Shown here piece after piece: positions 45,656 through 53,508 of a DNA stretch of 64,000 nt. A model generated the notes under the pieces. That model had not been told where the DNA came from, searched no databases, and saw nothing but the letters and a program-made list of their open reading frames with translations. Location of the stretch: positions 310,001-374,000 of the forward strand of contig NZ_VCQU01000007.1 in assembly GCF_012932915.1 (NCBI RefSeq), in the 5' to 3' direction. A program made the translations under genes and the position numbers. Each line of letters begins with the position of its first letter. Position 1 is the first letter of the stretch. This DNA comes from Antrihabitans stalactiti (GTDB lineage Bacteria > Actinomycetota > Actinomycetes > Mycobacteriales > Mycobacteriaceae).

Positions 45656-46318
45656 GTCGAGTCTCTCTCAGTCGTAGTGGACGCGAGCCCACGAACTCGG
45701 TGTCGTACGTCACTCAGTGTGGACAGCGCGTCCAGCACTTGTCAATAGACAATAACTTTCATATGCCCACTCGCCGCGAGTACTGCCCGGCCTGCCTGCC
45801 CGAAGATGCACTCCCGTGAAGCGGCCGTAATCCGACTATTTCAGCCAATATGCTTATGCTGTAACACTATTTGAACATCGACGAAGTGTCGAAATCGTGC
45901 CGAGTGGGCGCGAACCACGCCGCCAACATTGCAAAATGCACGATAGTGTCCATTGCTGCTAACTCTCGCGCCGAGTGACTTAAGCCGACGCCGCCGTGGC
46001 GCGGAGAGGATGCGGGCCGGGATCGCCCTGGGTTCACCACAAGTTGATCCACCTGGCGCCGCGGGCAGCCACCAATGCCGACAAGCGTGATCACTCGTTG
46101 ACAAAATGGCCCCTGCTATGCACCCTTGGTAGGCAGCAACGATTCAGATTCATCCGTAAATTGCGTTAGCGTTGATGGACTTGCAGCAACGCGGTTGCGG
46201 TCATCGCTTCTGCGATTCGGACTGGTGCCTATCCCGGCAGCCACGCATCGAAAGGACTCTCGGTGACCCGTCAGAAGCTCGACACCTATCTCCTCGACGC
46301 CACCACACGGGGGCCGCG
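45656..46318. other. Intergenic region, 0.66 kb, no supported gene apart from a short leader frame
   Basis: The region holds the promoter side of the leftward LLM operon, with the repeat TTGTC-AATA-GACAA at 45739-45752, and an AT-richer patch around 45838-45880. Frames in it are short and lack family features; a fragment MPTRREYCPACLPEDALP (45763-45819) has a CxxC but no ribosome-binding site. A 20-codon frame (46263-46325) with AAAGGACTC upstream runs into the start of the next gene. Confidence 0.5.
45739..45752. promoter_or_regulatory. Inverted repeat upstream of the LLM/acyl-CoA operon
   Basis: TTGTC AATA GACAA: perfect 5-bp arms with a 4-bp centre, 84 bp upstream of the LLM start. A candidate operator for the tandem TetR protein or another regulator. 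Confidence 0.45.
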
Positions 46319-46606
46319 GTGCTGATCCATTGCCTCACGCTCAAGTTCAAGGAGTCGGCGAGCGACATCGAGATCGAGGAGATGCGCGCTGCACTCGCTG
46401 CGCTGCCGAGCCACTTCGATTTCCCCATCCGCACTCGGTACGGTCGCGACCTTGGTGAACGCGCTACGAACGCCGACTACGCGGTCGTCACAGAGTTCGA
46501 GAACCCTGACGACTTCGACACCTATCTCAAACACCCGGCACATCTCGCAGTGCCGCGCGACCACGTCGACACAATGCACAGTGTCCAATTTCTATTCGAC
46601 TCGTAG
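46319..46606 (+). CDS. Dabb (stress-responsive A/B barrel) family protein
   Basis: A 95-residue ferredoxin-like A/B-barrel protein. It starts LIHCLTLKFKESASDIEIEEM and ends EFENPDDFDTYLKHPAHLAVPRDHV, with the family His near the C-terminus. Dabb proteins are small dimeric enzymes or stress proteins. The GTG at 46319 matches the normal family N-terminus. An upstream 20-codon frame ends in TGA inside this start, which suggests translational coupling or a truncated remnant. Confidence 0.82.
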   Translation: MLIHCLTLKFKESASDIEIEEMRAALAALPSHFDFPIRTRYGRDLGERATNADYAVVTEFENPDDFDTYLKHPAHLAVPRDHVDTMHSVQFLFDS

Positions 46607-46668
46607 GCCGGCGGCACGGGCCGAACGAGCAGCAGGCCTCGCCGAGCTCGCGGTGGAATTGGGTTCAA

Positions 46669-46713
46669 GTCGACGAAGTCGACGAAGTCGACGAAGTCGA
46701 CGAAGTCGACGAA
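46669..46713. repeat. 9-bp tandem repeat, five copies of GTCGACGAA
   Basis: Five perfect head-to-tail copies of GTCGACGAA. Because the unit is three codons long, every frame stays open across it. It abuts the integrase remnant on its left side. Confidence 0.95.
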
Positions 46714-46732
46714 GACACTGCTTGCATCCCGC

Positions 46733-46995
46733 ACGTTTCACGCGATGGACGACGCGATCGGCTGGCTCGCCGCCGAACGTCCTCGCATCGAACTCGGTAC
46801 GTGGACGCATCAGCTTCAAACCGAAGCGCCGAGAAAGACATTGACACTGTCGACGTATGCAGACCGCTGGTGGAACCAGACCGAAAGACGCCACAAACCG
46901 CGTACGCGAACGTTGAACCGCGGGTATCTCGGCCGCGTCAGCCTGACTGAGCTCGGAACCACTCGCCCTGACGGCGCTGACTGTCCGCTCTGTAC
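46733..46995 (+). pseudogene. Integrase remnant, duplicate of the N-terminal part of the intact integrase
   Basis: This stretch is a diverged copy of 56473-56735 inside the intact integrase. It keeps the protein segments RTFHAMDDAIGWLAAERPR and TYADRWWNQTERRHKPRTRT almost unchanged (compare RTFQAKDDAVAWLAAERRR and TYADRWWSQTESRHKPRTRT). The copy lacks an N-terminus, shifts frame near 46970 after LGTT, and loses similarity soon after; the catalytic half is absent. It is what is left of an earlier element using a closely related recombinase. Confidence 0.88.
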
Positions 46996-47195
46996 ACGGT
47001 CTCCGGTGTATCGATGCGGTTCGATGCCTCCGTGAGATCGTCTCTCGGAATCGTTCCAGACGAGTCCTTTGTGCTGGCGGGCTTCGAGGCCGAGCAGCCT
47101 TCTTGCCATTGCGGCGAGGACCTCTGGCCCTGTGGGTCCGACGCCCGATCACGCGATCATCGACGGGACAGGAACGAGTCGAAGAGGGAGCGCAA

Positions 47196-47540
47196 ATGAA
47201 GATCGACGATCTGAAGACCGCCGCCGGAGACATTCTGAAGTCGAGCATCGTCTATGCGGAGCCGATCGAGAAGGATGCAGTCACCGTCATCGCAGCCGCA
47301 TCGGTGTCGGGTGGCGGTGGGTTCGGGAACGGCCATGACGAGAAGGGTCAAGGCGAGGGTGCTGGCCTTGGGCTGCACGGAAAGCCGGCCGGAGCGTTCA
47401 TTGTCAAAGGAGACCGAGTGCGGTGGCAACCAGCCGTCGACGTCAACCGTCTGATCGCTGTGGTCGGTGTTGTTGCGGTGGTGGCGCTGATTGTCGGAGG
47501 GCGGATCGCCCGAGCTGAATCGACTCGCGCTGCAAACTAA
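47196..47540 (+). CDS. GerW-family (YtfJ-like) membrane-anchored protein
   Basis: A 114-residue protein with a GerW/YtfJ-type core: YAEPIEKDAVTVIAAASVSGGGGFGNG, a Gly-rich loop, then PAGAFIVKGDRVRWQPAVD. One membrane helix (LIAVVGVVAVVALIVGG, about 86-102) follows. The family was named from spore germination proteins but is common in non-spore-forming actinobacteria with unknown function. GAGGGAG lies six bases before the ATG. Confidence 0.75.
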   Translation: MKIDDLKTAAGDILKSSIVYAEPIEKDAVTVIAAASVSGGGGFGNGHDEKGQGEGAGLGLHGKPAGAFIVKGDRVRWQPAVDVNRLIAVVGVVAVVALIVGGRIARAESTRAAN

Positions 47541-47674
47541 ATATTCTGCAGTGCAACAGTTTCCGACAGTCGTCCCAATTCTCGACGTGCCGTCGTCGTC
47601 GTGCGTTCGGCGCCATTAGCCCTTCCCGTACTCCCGCTCGGCTCGACCGAACAGCAATCCGAAGGACGTGCGTC

Positions 47675-48388
47675 ATGGCTTTACTGGAGATGGTGAACCC
47701 ACACGCCGAACGGCACCGCGGTGCGCACGCGGGCTGGCTGCGGGCAGCGATTCTGGGCGCCAACGACGGACTGGTGTCGACTGCGAGCCTCATGGTCGGC
47801 GTCGCGGCCAGCGGTGCGGGAGCGGGCGCGGTCCTCACCGCGGGGCTGGCCGGACTCGCGGCCGGATCGATGGCGATGGCCGCGGGCGAATACGTTTCAG
47901 TCAGTTCACAAGTCGACGTCGAACGCGGCGACCGTGCCAAGGAAGAACACGAACTGGCCACCGACTCCGACGCCGAACTCGAAGAGCTGGAAGGCATCTA
48001 CCGCGACCGCGGCCTACCCGCGGAACTGGCCGCGCAGGTTGCCGCCGCGCTGCACGACAACGATCCGCTCGCCGCCCACTTACGAGACGAGCTCGGGCAC
48101 AACGAAATCACCGCCGCCCGCCCAGCGCAAGCGGCGATGGCCTCGGCCGCAAGCTTTTTCATCGGTGGACTGCTACCGCTGCTGGGTCTGATCGCACCGA
48201 CCAGTGCCACCCGGCTGGGACTCATCGTGATCGTCACCGTGCTGGGACTTGCCGTCGCCGGCGTTCTCGGAGCGCGGGTCGCCGGAACGAGCACGCTGCG
48301 CCCGGCACTGCGAGTCGTCATCGGTGGCAGCCTCGCCATGGCGGTCACAGCGCTGGTAGGTCAACTCGTCCACGTCGCGGGTATCTGA
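47675..48388 (+). CDS. VIT1/CCC1-family iron/manganese transporter
   Basis: A 237-residue membrane protein of the VIT1/CCC1 family. It opens with WLRAAILGANDGLVSTASLMVGVAASG, the family signature, followed by AAGSMAMAAGEYVSVSSQVD, a cytoplasmic acidic helix (EEHELATDSDAELEELEG) that binds metal in relatives, and three C-terminal membrane segments. It moves Fe2+ or Mn2+ out of the cytosol. ATG 47675 has GAAGGAC upstream. Confidence 0.93.
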   Translation: MALLEMVNPHAERHRGAHAGWLRAAILGANDGLVSTASLMVGVAASGAGAGAVLTAGLAGLAAGSMAMAAGEYVSVSSQVDVERGDRAKEEHELATDSDAELEELEGIYRDRGLPAELAAQVAAALHDNDPLAAHLRDELGHNEITAARPAQAAMASAASFFIGGLLPLLGLIAPTSATRLGLIVIVTVLGLAVAGVLGARVAGTSTLRPALRVVIGGSLAMAVTALVGQLVHVAGI

Positions 48389-48438
48389 CCCGGCCGGTCG
48401 GTCTGCACGGCGACGTGTTTCGGGACGCCCTGAGGATT

Positions 48439-49455
48439 TCAGTCCGACGGCACGTATTCCAGCAGGACCGGCCGATCGCCGGGGCCGTGCGGGAGAGGGA
48501 AATAGGTGTGGTGGGTGAGTGGGTCCAGTGCCAGGGTGTGGGCTCCGTCGGCGAGCATCATCGAGCCGAGCACGGTGGTGCGCCCCTCGTGGTGGTCGAA
48601 AACGCTCACCCAGCCGCTTTCGGCGGCCAGGTAGATCCGATGCAGTTCCGCGTCGTAGACGAGTACATCGGGCGTTTCGCCGACGGCCTGATGACCGGTG
48701 ACGGTTCCCGCCTTCAGGTCGACGCTGACCATCGTGGCGTTATGTTCGCAGCCGACGAACATCACCTGCGCCACGTTATCGAGCGCCTGCCCGTGCGGGC
48801 CCTCGCACTCCGGAGTGGGGATCCGGCGGGTGACTGTCAGGCTGACCGGGTCGATCACCGCGAGTTCGTCGCGCCCTTGCACGGCCACAATCATCGTCGC
48901 GGTCGCCAGATCGTAGACGACGTTGCCGACCTCGCCCCCGAGATCGACGGTGCCCCGAACGGTTCCAGTGTCGGCGTCGACGACTGTTTCGGTTCCCCCT
49001 CGTTCGTTGGTGGTCCACACCGTGTCGTGAACAGGGTCGTACGCCAGGCCGTCGGGATAGGTGCCAGTCGACGCGGCGAACAACCGCGCGCCTGTGTCCT
49101 CGTCGAAGGCCACGACCTGGTTTTGCCCGGTCGCCGTAGCGTAGACGCGGTGTCGATCGGGCACCACGATCACGCCGTGCACATCCGGCAGATCGCCGAT
49201 CGTGCGGAGCACCGCACCAGCGTGCAGATCGACCTCCACGAGCTGGCCGGCGCCCATGTGAGCGAGGAACATCAGGCCACGGGATGGATCGATGCTGGCG
49301 TAGTCGAACCGAACCGGCCCACCGCTCAACTCGATCTCACCCACTGCACTGATCGGTAGTCCGCCCGCGTCGGGCGTGTGCGTGGTTGGCGAGCATCCCG
49401 CGCTCAGCGTGGTCGCGACCACCGCCAGAGCGGAACCCAGCCACCGCATACGCAC
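48439..49455 (-). CDS. YncE-like beta-propeller lipoprotein
   Basis: A 338-residue exported lipoprotein. The N-terminus has a hydrophobic signal and lipobox LSAGC, then a seven-bladed-propeller pattern of repeats such as GVIVVPDRHRVYATATGQNQVVAFDEDTG and GLAYDPVHDTVWTTNE. GGAG lies six bases before the GTG at 49455; ATG 49449 is an alternative. Such propellers bind partners or small molecules at the cell surface. It is convergent with the VIT1 gene and has no clear partner. Confidence 0.85.
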   Translation of the reverse strand: MRMRWLGSALAVVATTLSAGCSPTTHTPDAGGLPISAVGEIELSGGPVRFDYASIDPSRGLMFLAHMGAGQLVEVDLHAGAVLRTIGDLPDVHGVIVVPDRHRVYATATGQNQVVAFDEDTGARLFAASTGTYPDGLAYDPVHDTVWTTNERGGTETVVDADTGTVRGTVDLGGEVGNVVYDLATATMIVAVQGRDELAVIDPVSLTVTRRIPTPECEGPHGQALDNVAQVMFVGCEHNATMVSVDLKAGTVTGHQAVGETPDVLVYDAELHRIYLAAESGWVSVFDHHEGRTTVLGSMMLADGAHTLALDPLTHHTYFPLPHGPGDRPVLLEYVPSD

Positions 49456-49545
49456 ACTCGTCACTCCAGGAATGTAACGACGGTTTCGTTGGACGATTTG
49501 TGGAGGGCGAGGCACTGGCATGTCCGATCAGCGACGTATACGCAC

Positions 49546-50019
49546 TCAGCGCACGGCGGGATCGACCCGATAGATCGGATAGTTCGCGGCGACGCGCTCG
49601 TACTCGGCGGGAGAAGCGTCGAGGCTGATCGGAACGTGTGGGCGTGCGCCTGGTGCGCCCCGCAGGAACTGCCGCAAGATGGGACCGCTCAACGCAGGAT
49701 CGGCATCGACCAGGCGCACGCTTTCTCGCCGTCCGTGTCGCAGGATCGCCTGGCCATCGGCCGCGTTCAAATTGCGAACCCAGTTGGCATCGCGACCCAG
49801 CATCGACACGACGTAACTGTGGCCCTCGAACTCGGTCAACGCGACGGGAAACCAGATCAGCCGCCCGCTGCGGCGGCCGTGAATGCCGAGTGCGGCGACA
49901 CGGTGTGGAAGGATCCCCCTCGCGAACAGCTCCGCGGTCGCGCGATTTTGAACGCGCGCCCACAGATTCGGGCGGCCACCGCGATAGAGCCAACGCAGAT
50001 ACTCGTCGTAGCACTGCAT
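49546..50019 (-). CDS. Deazaflavin (F420)-dependent nitroreductase-family protein (Ddn-like)
   Basis: A 157-residue split-barrel protein of the Ddn/DUF385 family, which uses F420H2 to reduce quinones and nitro compounds. The core runs LGIHGRRSGRLIWFPVALTEFEGHSYVVSMLGRD... WVRNLNAADGQAILRHG, with the phosphate-contacting GRRSG motif. Of the two neighbouring ATGs, the second (50019) has GGAG seven bases upstream and is preferred. It lies beside a decayed piece of fbiC, another F420 gene. Confidence 0.85.
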   Translation of the reverse strand: MQCYDEYLRWLYRGGRPNLWARVQNRATAELFARGILPHRVAALGIHGRRSGRLIWFPVALTEFEGHSYVVSMLGRDANWVRNLNAADGQAILRHGRRESVRLVDADPALSGPILRQFLRGAPGARPHVPISLDASPAEYERVAANYPIYRVDPAVR

Positions 50020-50298
50020 AGTCATTCTCCTGACTCGGACAGTCGCACATATTGTCGGCGGCGCCGCGCCCGCACCCCAAGGGCCCAAAGGCTCCAGACG
50101 AAGGGGCCCTCTCGAACTCGAGCGCTGCACGAGACGTATCAGCGCGTCCGAGCGGTAGTACTCGACGGGCGACGATGGCACTAACGTGCCTTCGTCGCCG
50201 AAATGTGTTCAGAAACGGTACCGAATGCCGTTCAGTGGCAGCCGTTGTAAGCACTTCCAGCCCATAAGTGGGCCGGCGTTGTGTTCCGGGCAAGGTCG

Positions 50299-50482
50299 CA
50301 GCTGCGAGTTCTGCTTGCAGGTGGCGTAGTCCGTGGTGCGTTGATGTGCGGGTTCTGATGTCGGCGGCGATCGCGTGCAGCATCATCTGCGTGCCCGTCG
50401 TGCCCAGTTTCACCCAGCTGGTCTGGATGCTGGAAGTGCGGCCGTCCAACATTATGCGGGTGCATCGCGCTCATCGCGGCAT
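50299..50482 (-). pseudogene. Decayed 3' fragment of fbiC
   Basis: This stretch is a near copy of the last part of fbiC (33326-33600). The segment [18 protein letters not shown] is intact, then 99 bp are missing between two GCAGC repeats (fbiC 33405 and 33504), and a 2-bp loss shifts the frame before the C-terminus. No upstream part of the gene is present. It is either a remnant of a second F420 locus or a stray duplication. Confidence 0.88.
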
Positions 50483-50501
50483 GTACGTGGGTTCGGCGAT
50501 T

Positions 50502-51047
50502 TCACGTGGGGGTCCAAAGCTGGGCTAGGCGTTGGCAAATGGCTCGCGTCGAGGCGGCGTCGAGGCCGTGGGCGAGAAGGCCTTCGATGGTGAACACGCC
50601 GATCTTGATTTCGGCTTCTATGTCGGTGCCGCTCAGACCGGCCTGCTCGAGTGTGGTGCGGAACAATGTTTCGGTCATCAGGTGAAACCCGTTGTGCCAC
50701 GCGTCAACGGCTGGTGACCGCGTCGCTCGGGAGTGCACGGTGCTCACGAGCGTTCGCATCTGCTGAAGCGTATCGACGATCCACAACAGCTGCTCGGCTA
50801 TCGGCGCAGTCGACACCTGCTCGTAGTCGGCGAGCGCGTCGGCGACGACGGCGTTCAGGACGGCAACCAGGACGTCATCCTTGTCGGTGAAATACCAGTA
50901 GATCGTGTTCCCCGCCACCCCCGCCGCCTTCGCAAGGGCGGCCATCGACGTCGACTCGTAACCATCCTCGATGAAGAGTCGGCGGGCTTCGCTGAGGAGT
51001 TCCGCGCGCTTCTCCGCACGGTCTTGTTGAGGCTTGTTCGCCGGCAT
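50502..51047 (-). CDS. TetR/AcrR family transcriptional regulator
   Basis: A 181-residue TetR protein with its HTH at about 28-62 (MAALAKAAGVAGNTIYWYFTDKDDVL). It is divergent from the alpha/beta hydrolase at 51152. The intergenic region has two CTTGA-N7-TCAAG sites, one near each start, which are probably its operators; it would then repress itself and the hydrolase. Confidence 0.92.
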   Translation of the reverse strand: MPANKPQQDRAEKRAELLSEARRLFIEDGYESTSMAALAKAAGVAGNTIYWYFTDKDDVLVAVLNAVVADALADYEQVSTAPIAEQLLWIVDTLQQMRTLVSTVHSRATRSPAVDAWHNGFHLMTETLFRTTLEQAGLSGTDIEAEIKIGVFTIEGLLAHGLDAASTRAICQRLAQLWTPT

Positions 51048-51067
51048 GAGTTCACCCTACCCGACCT

Positions 51068-51084
51068 CTTGATTAATGATCAAG
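51068..51084. promoter_or_regulatory. TetR operator copy 1 (CTTGA-N7-TCAAG)
   Basis: CTTGA TTAATGA TCAAG, 21 bp from the TetR start at 51047. The inverted repeat extends to CTTGAT/ATCAAG. Confidence 0.7.
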
Positions 51085-51111
51085 AAGAACGTACGGTAAT
51101 CCCATCGAGTT

Positions 51112-51128
51112 CTTGATCGACATTCAAG
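51112..51128. promoter_or_regulatory. TetR operator copy 2 (CTTGA-N7-TCAAG)
   Basis: CTTGA TCGACAT TCAAG, extended to TTCTTGA/TCAAGAA, 24 bp before the hydrolase ATG at 51152. Spacing from copy 1 is 44 bp, about four helical turns. Confidence 0.72.
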
Positions 51129-51151
51129 AACGCAATGAAGGGATCTGGAAG

Positions 51152-52063
51152 ATGAGCGGCTACACCCGCCAAGACGTCACGTTCGACTCGCACGGCACAG
51201 CTTGCGCGGCGTGGCTGTACCGCCCGACCGGCGCGCAGAACCCGCCGATCATCGCCATGGCGCACGGTTTCGCGGCGATCCGGGCACTTCGCCTGGACGC
51301 GTATGCCGCCCGGTTCGCTGACGCCGGCTACGCCGTGCTCGTATTCGACTATCGAGGATGGGGCGACAGCGCGGGTGAGCCTCGGCGCGTACTCGACATC
51401 GGCGCTCAGCATCTCGACTGGCGCGCCGGTGTTGCCTACGCCCGCAGCATCGAGAACGTCGACACGAGCCGGGTAGTGCTGTGGGGTTCGTCGTTCGGCG
51501 GCGGTCACGCATTGCACCTGGCCGCAGAGGACCACGACGTCGCCGCCGTCATTGCGCAGGTGCCGCACATCAGCGGCCTGGCGTCGACGTTCACCCAGTC
51601 ACCGGGTCTGGTCGCGCGGTTGATCGCGGCGGGGGTGCGGGACCAGATCGGTGCGATCGCCGGACTCCAGCCCTATCGGGTCGCCGCGGTCGGCTACCCG
51701 GGCGACGTCGCCATGATGACCTCGCCCGACGCGGCGCCGATGGCCGAACGCCTGGCCGGGGACCGTCGCGAGGAACTGCTCGCGGAGAACGACGTGGCTG
51801 CCCGGATCGCGCTGCGTGTGCCGTTCTACTCACCCGGCCGCAGCGCCCGCAAGATCACCGCGCCCACGTTGGTCCAGATCGCCATGCGCGACAGCGTCAC
51901 CCCGTTCGACGTCGCTCTGAAGGCTGCCCGGCAGATCCCCAAGGGCGAGGTCCTCACCTACGACTGCGCGCACTTCGAGCCCTACCTCGAGCCGTACTTC
52001 GACAGCGTCGTCGCCGGGCAGCTCGACTTCCTCGCGGTTCACGTTCCGATCACCCAGCCCTGA
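51152..52063 (+). CDS. Alpha/beta hydrolase (dienelactone-hydrolase/acetyl-xylan-esterase-like)
   Basis: A 303-residue alpha/beta hydrolase. Segments are PPIIAMAHGFAAIRALRLD (oxyanion), FDYRGWGDSAGEPR, the nucleophile GSSFGGGHAL (G-x-S-x-G) near residue 127, an Asp in IAMRDSVTPFDV and His in YDCAHFEPYLEP. This pattern fits the S9/DUF1749-like group of small esterases. The start is ATG 51152, because the upstream in-frame start lies inside the operator. It is probably induced by the ligand of the divergent TetR. Confidence 0.9.
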   Translation: MSGYTRQDVTFDSHGTACAAWLYRPTGAQNPPIIAMAHGFAAIRALRLDAYAARFADAGYAVLVFDYRGWGDSAGEPRRVLDIGAQHLDWRAGVAYARSIENVDTSRVVLWGSSFGGGHALHLAAEDHDVAAVIAQVPHISGLASTFTQSPGLVARLIAAGVRDQIGAIAGLQPYRVAAVGYPGDVAMMTSPDAAPMAERLAGDRREELLAENDVAARIALRVPFYSPGRSARKITAPTLVQIAMRDSVTPFDVALKAARQIPKGEVLTYDCAHFEPYLEPYFDSVVAGQLDFLAVHVPITQP

Positions 52064-52299
52064 CGCCCAACGCAGACGAGATGGCCAAAGGGATACGACG
52101 AGGCTCGGGAGCTGTCGACGAAACCGGGCCCGGCCAGTCTTCACGGGTCCAGCGCGACCTCGCTAACCCTACTACGATGCTGCGGCCGAACGATTGGCCC
52201 CCTATCTTGTCAGCGGTCGAACGGAAGTTCTTGCGCGTAGCCATAATTGCCGTGAAGCAGGATGCAGTCCTTTACGGCCGCGCTGGCCATCATCGCGGC

Positions 52300-52545
52300 A
52301 GAAGGCCGAGGCGCTGACGATCGGCGTGCCCTGGTCCGACGACCGATTCGTTGCCGTGCGCGAGGACGACACTCCGATTCGTCCCAAATGGTGGTTCGAC
52401 GAATTCCATCGGCTGTGCAGGCGGGCCGGGCTACGTCGAATTCAGCTGAAGGGTCTGCGCAAAACCTCGGTTACAGCGAGGCTCAGCCCGACGATCTACG
52501 CGCGGCGGGTGCGACGCTGTTCGAGTGACTCGTCAGGCAGCAAAG
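52300..52545 (+). pseudogene. Second integrase remnant (C-terminal part)
   Basis: In one frame the stretch reads DDRFVAVREDDTPIRPKWWFDEFHRLCRRAGLRRIQLKGLRKTS, which is the late part of a tyrosine recombinase just before the HxLRHS box; the His-x-x-Arg box itself reads KGLRKTS, so a catalytic His is lost. The frame then runs into unrelated sequence and no GHxx or Tyr motif follows. It does not resemble the intact integrase closely, so it comes from another element. The rest of 52064-52757 holds no supported gene. Confidence 0.7.
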
Positions 52546-52757
52546 TGCGCCTTCGGACCCGATGCGTTCCCACTACGAAGCCCAACAAGCACCTCGAACC
52601 GATCCACCGAGCCACTAGGACCAGCGGCCCCTGCATCGAGGACAAGCACGTCGCCGTCATCAGCGAAAACGACCGCCATCCTGTGAATCGAGTTCAACGG
52701 CGCGAGAACCTGTGGATCGCACGCTGCCAACCTCGTTGCAAGGAAGGGCTGACAATT

Positions 52758-53438
52758 TCACGACATGCCGAGGAGCGCAACTATTGCATTGGTGATTCCT
52801 CGTCGAGCTAGGTCGAGATCGGTGTAGGTGCCGAGTTGCTTCTCCGACGCAATTCCTCGCATCGCACCCGGGATGAATGCGGCGACCTCCGCGAGGCGTT
52901 CGGGATCCACGTCCAGCCCTGCGAACGCGCGGCGACAGGTGTCGAGCCACGCATCTCGCCACGACGCGAATTCCGCTGCAGTGAGCGGATACAGCCGCTC
53001 GAACTCGTCCCGATCGCGTGGCATTGCGGCTCGTAGCGTTTCGATGGCACGCGAATCGGTTCCGGCGAGTCCGTCGTACATATTGTCGATGATCGCTGTC
53101 ACCCGCTCACGCAACGAGGCGGTGCTGGGCACATTCGCGGGAAGGTCTCCGCGACGCTCGGCGGTGTGGCGTAGCACTGCGGCCCACAATCCGTCGATGT
53201 CGCCGAACTGGTATTTGACTGTCCCCCACGTGGCGCCAATCTCCTTGGCTATGCGATTTCCCGAGACCGCACCCGGGTCCCCGGACGCGAGCGATCGAAT
53301 GGCGGCGTCGAGCATGCTCTCGCGAGTGGCCAAGCCACGCTTGTTGGCGCGTCTGCCTACCACCATCTCCACGTCGGTCATTTCGCCAATGTTAGTGGCA
53401 CCCGTGACGTGCACCGATACTTGCTCCACCCGTTTCAT
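52758..53438 (-). CDS. TetR/AcrR family transcriptional regulator
   Basis: A 226-residue TetR regulator with the HTH at about 58-90 (NRIAKEIGATWGTVKYQFGDIDG). The start at 53438 has GAGGG upstream; an ATG at 53381 is possible. It is divergent from the Rieske oxygenase operon, and an 11-bp direct repeat (TCATAGAACCC) covers its start and the intergenic region. It probably represses the oxygenase pair. Confidence 0.88.
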   Translation of the reverse strand: MKRVEQVSVHVTGATNIGEMTDVEMVVGRRANKRGLATRESMLDAAIRSLASGDPGAVSGNRIAKEIGATWGTVKYQFGDIDGLWAAVLRHTAERRGDLPANVPSTASLRERVTAIIDNMYDGLAGTDSRAIETLRAAMPRDRDEFERLYPLTAAEFASWRDAWLDTCRRAFAGLDVDPERLAEVAAFIPGAMRGIASEKQLGTYTDLDLARRGITNAIVALLGMS

Positions 53439-53468
53439 AGAACCCTCTTTCCTTTAATCATAGAACCC
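53435..53468. promoter_or_regulatory. 11-bp direct repeat in TetR/Rieske intergenic region
   Basis: TCATAGAACCC at 53435-53445 and again at 53458-53468, 23 bp apart. The first copy covers the TetR start codon. No inverted repeat is evident, so the binding mode is uncertain. Confidence 0.45.
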
Positions 53469-53508
53469 ACTACGATTCGGAAGCAGGCGAATGGCAGCGG
53501 GAGGCGCG

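Noticed and set aside
45763-45819. Short CxxC peptide frame
   Set aside because: Eighteen codons, no ribosome-binding site and no family; chance is the simplest reading.
46669-46713. Tandem repeat considered as a CRISPR array
   Set aside because: Units are 9 bp with no spacers and no cas genes nearby.
47668-49359. Rightward frame of 563 codons across the VIT1-type and propeller genes
   Set aside because: It covers parts of two opposite genes with recognisable families and is Arg-rich without domains.
49337-50452. Leftward frame of 371 codons starting with FbiC-like residues
   Set aside because: Only the first 30 or so codons match FbiC; the rest is a shadow of the Ddn-like gene. The start belongs to the fbiC remnant.
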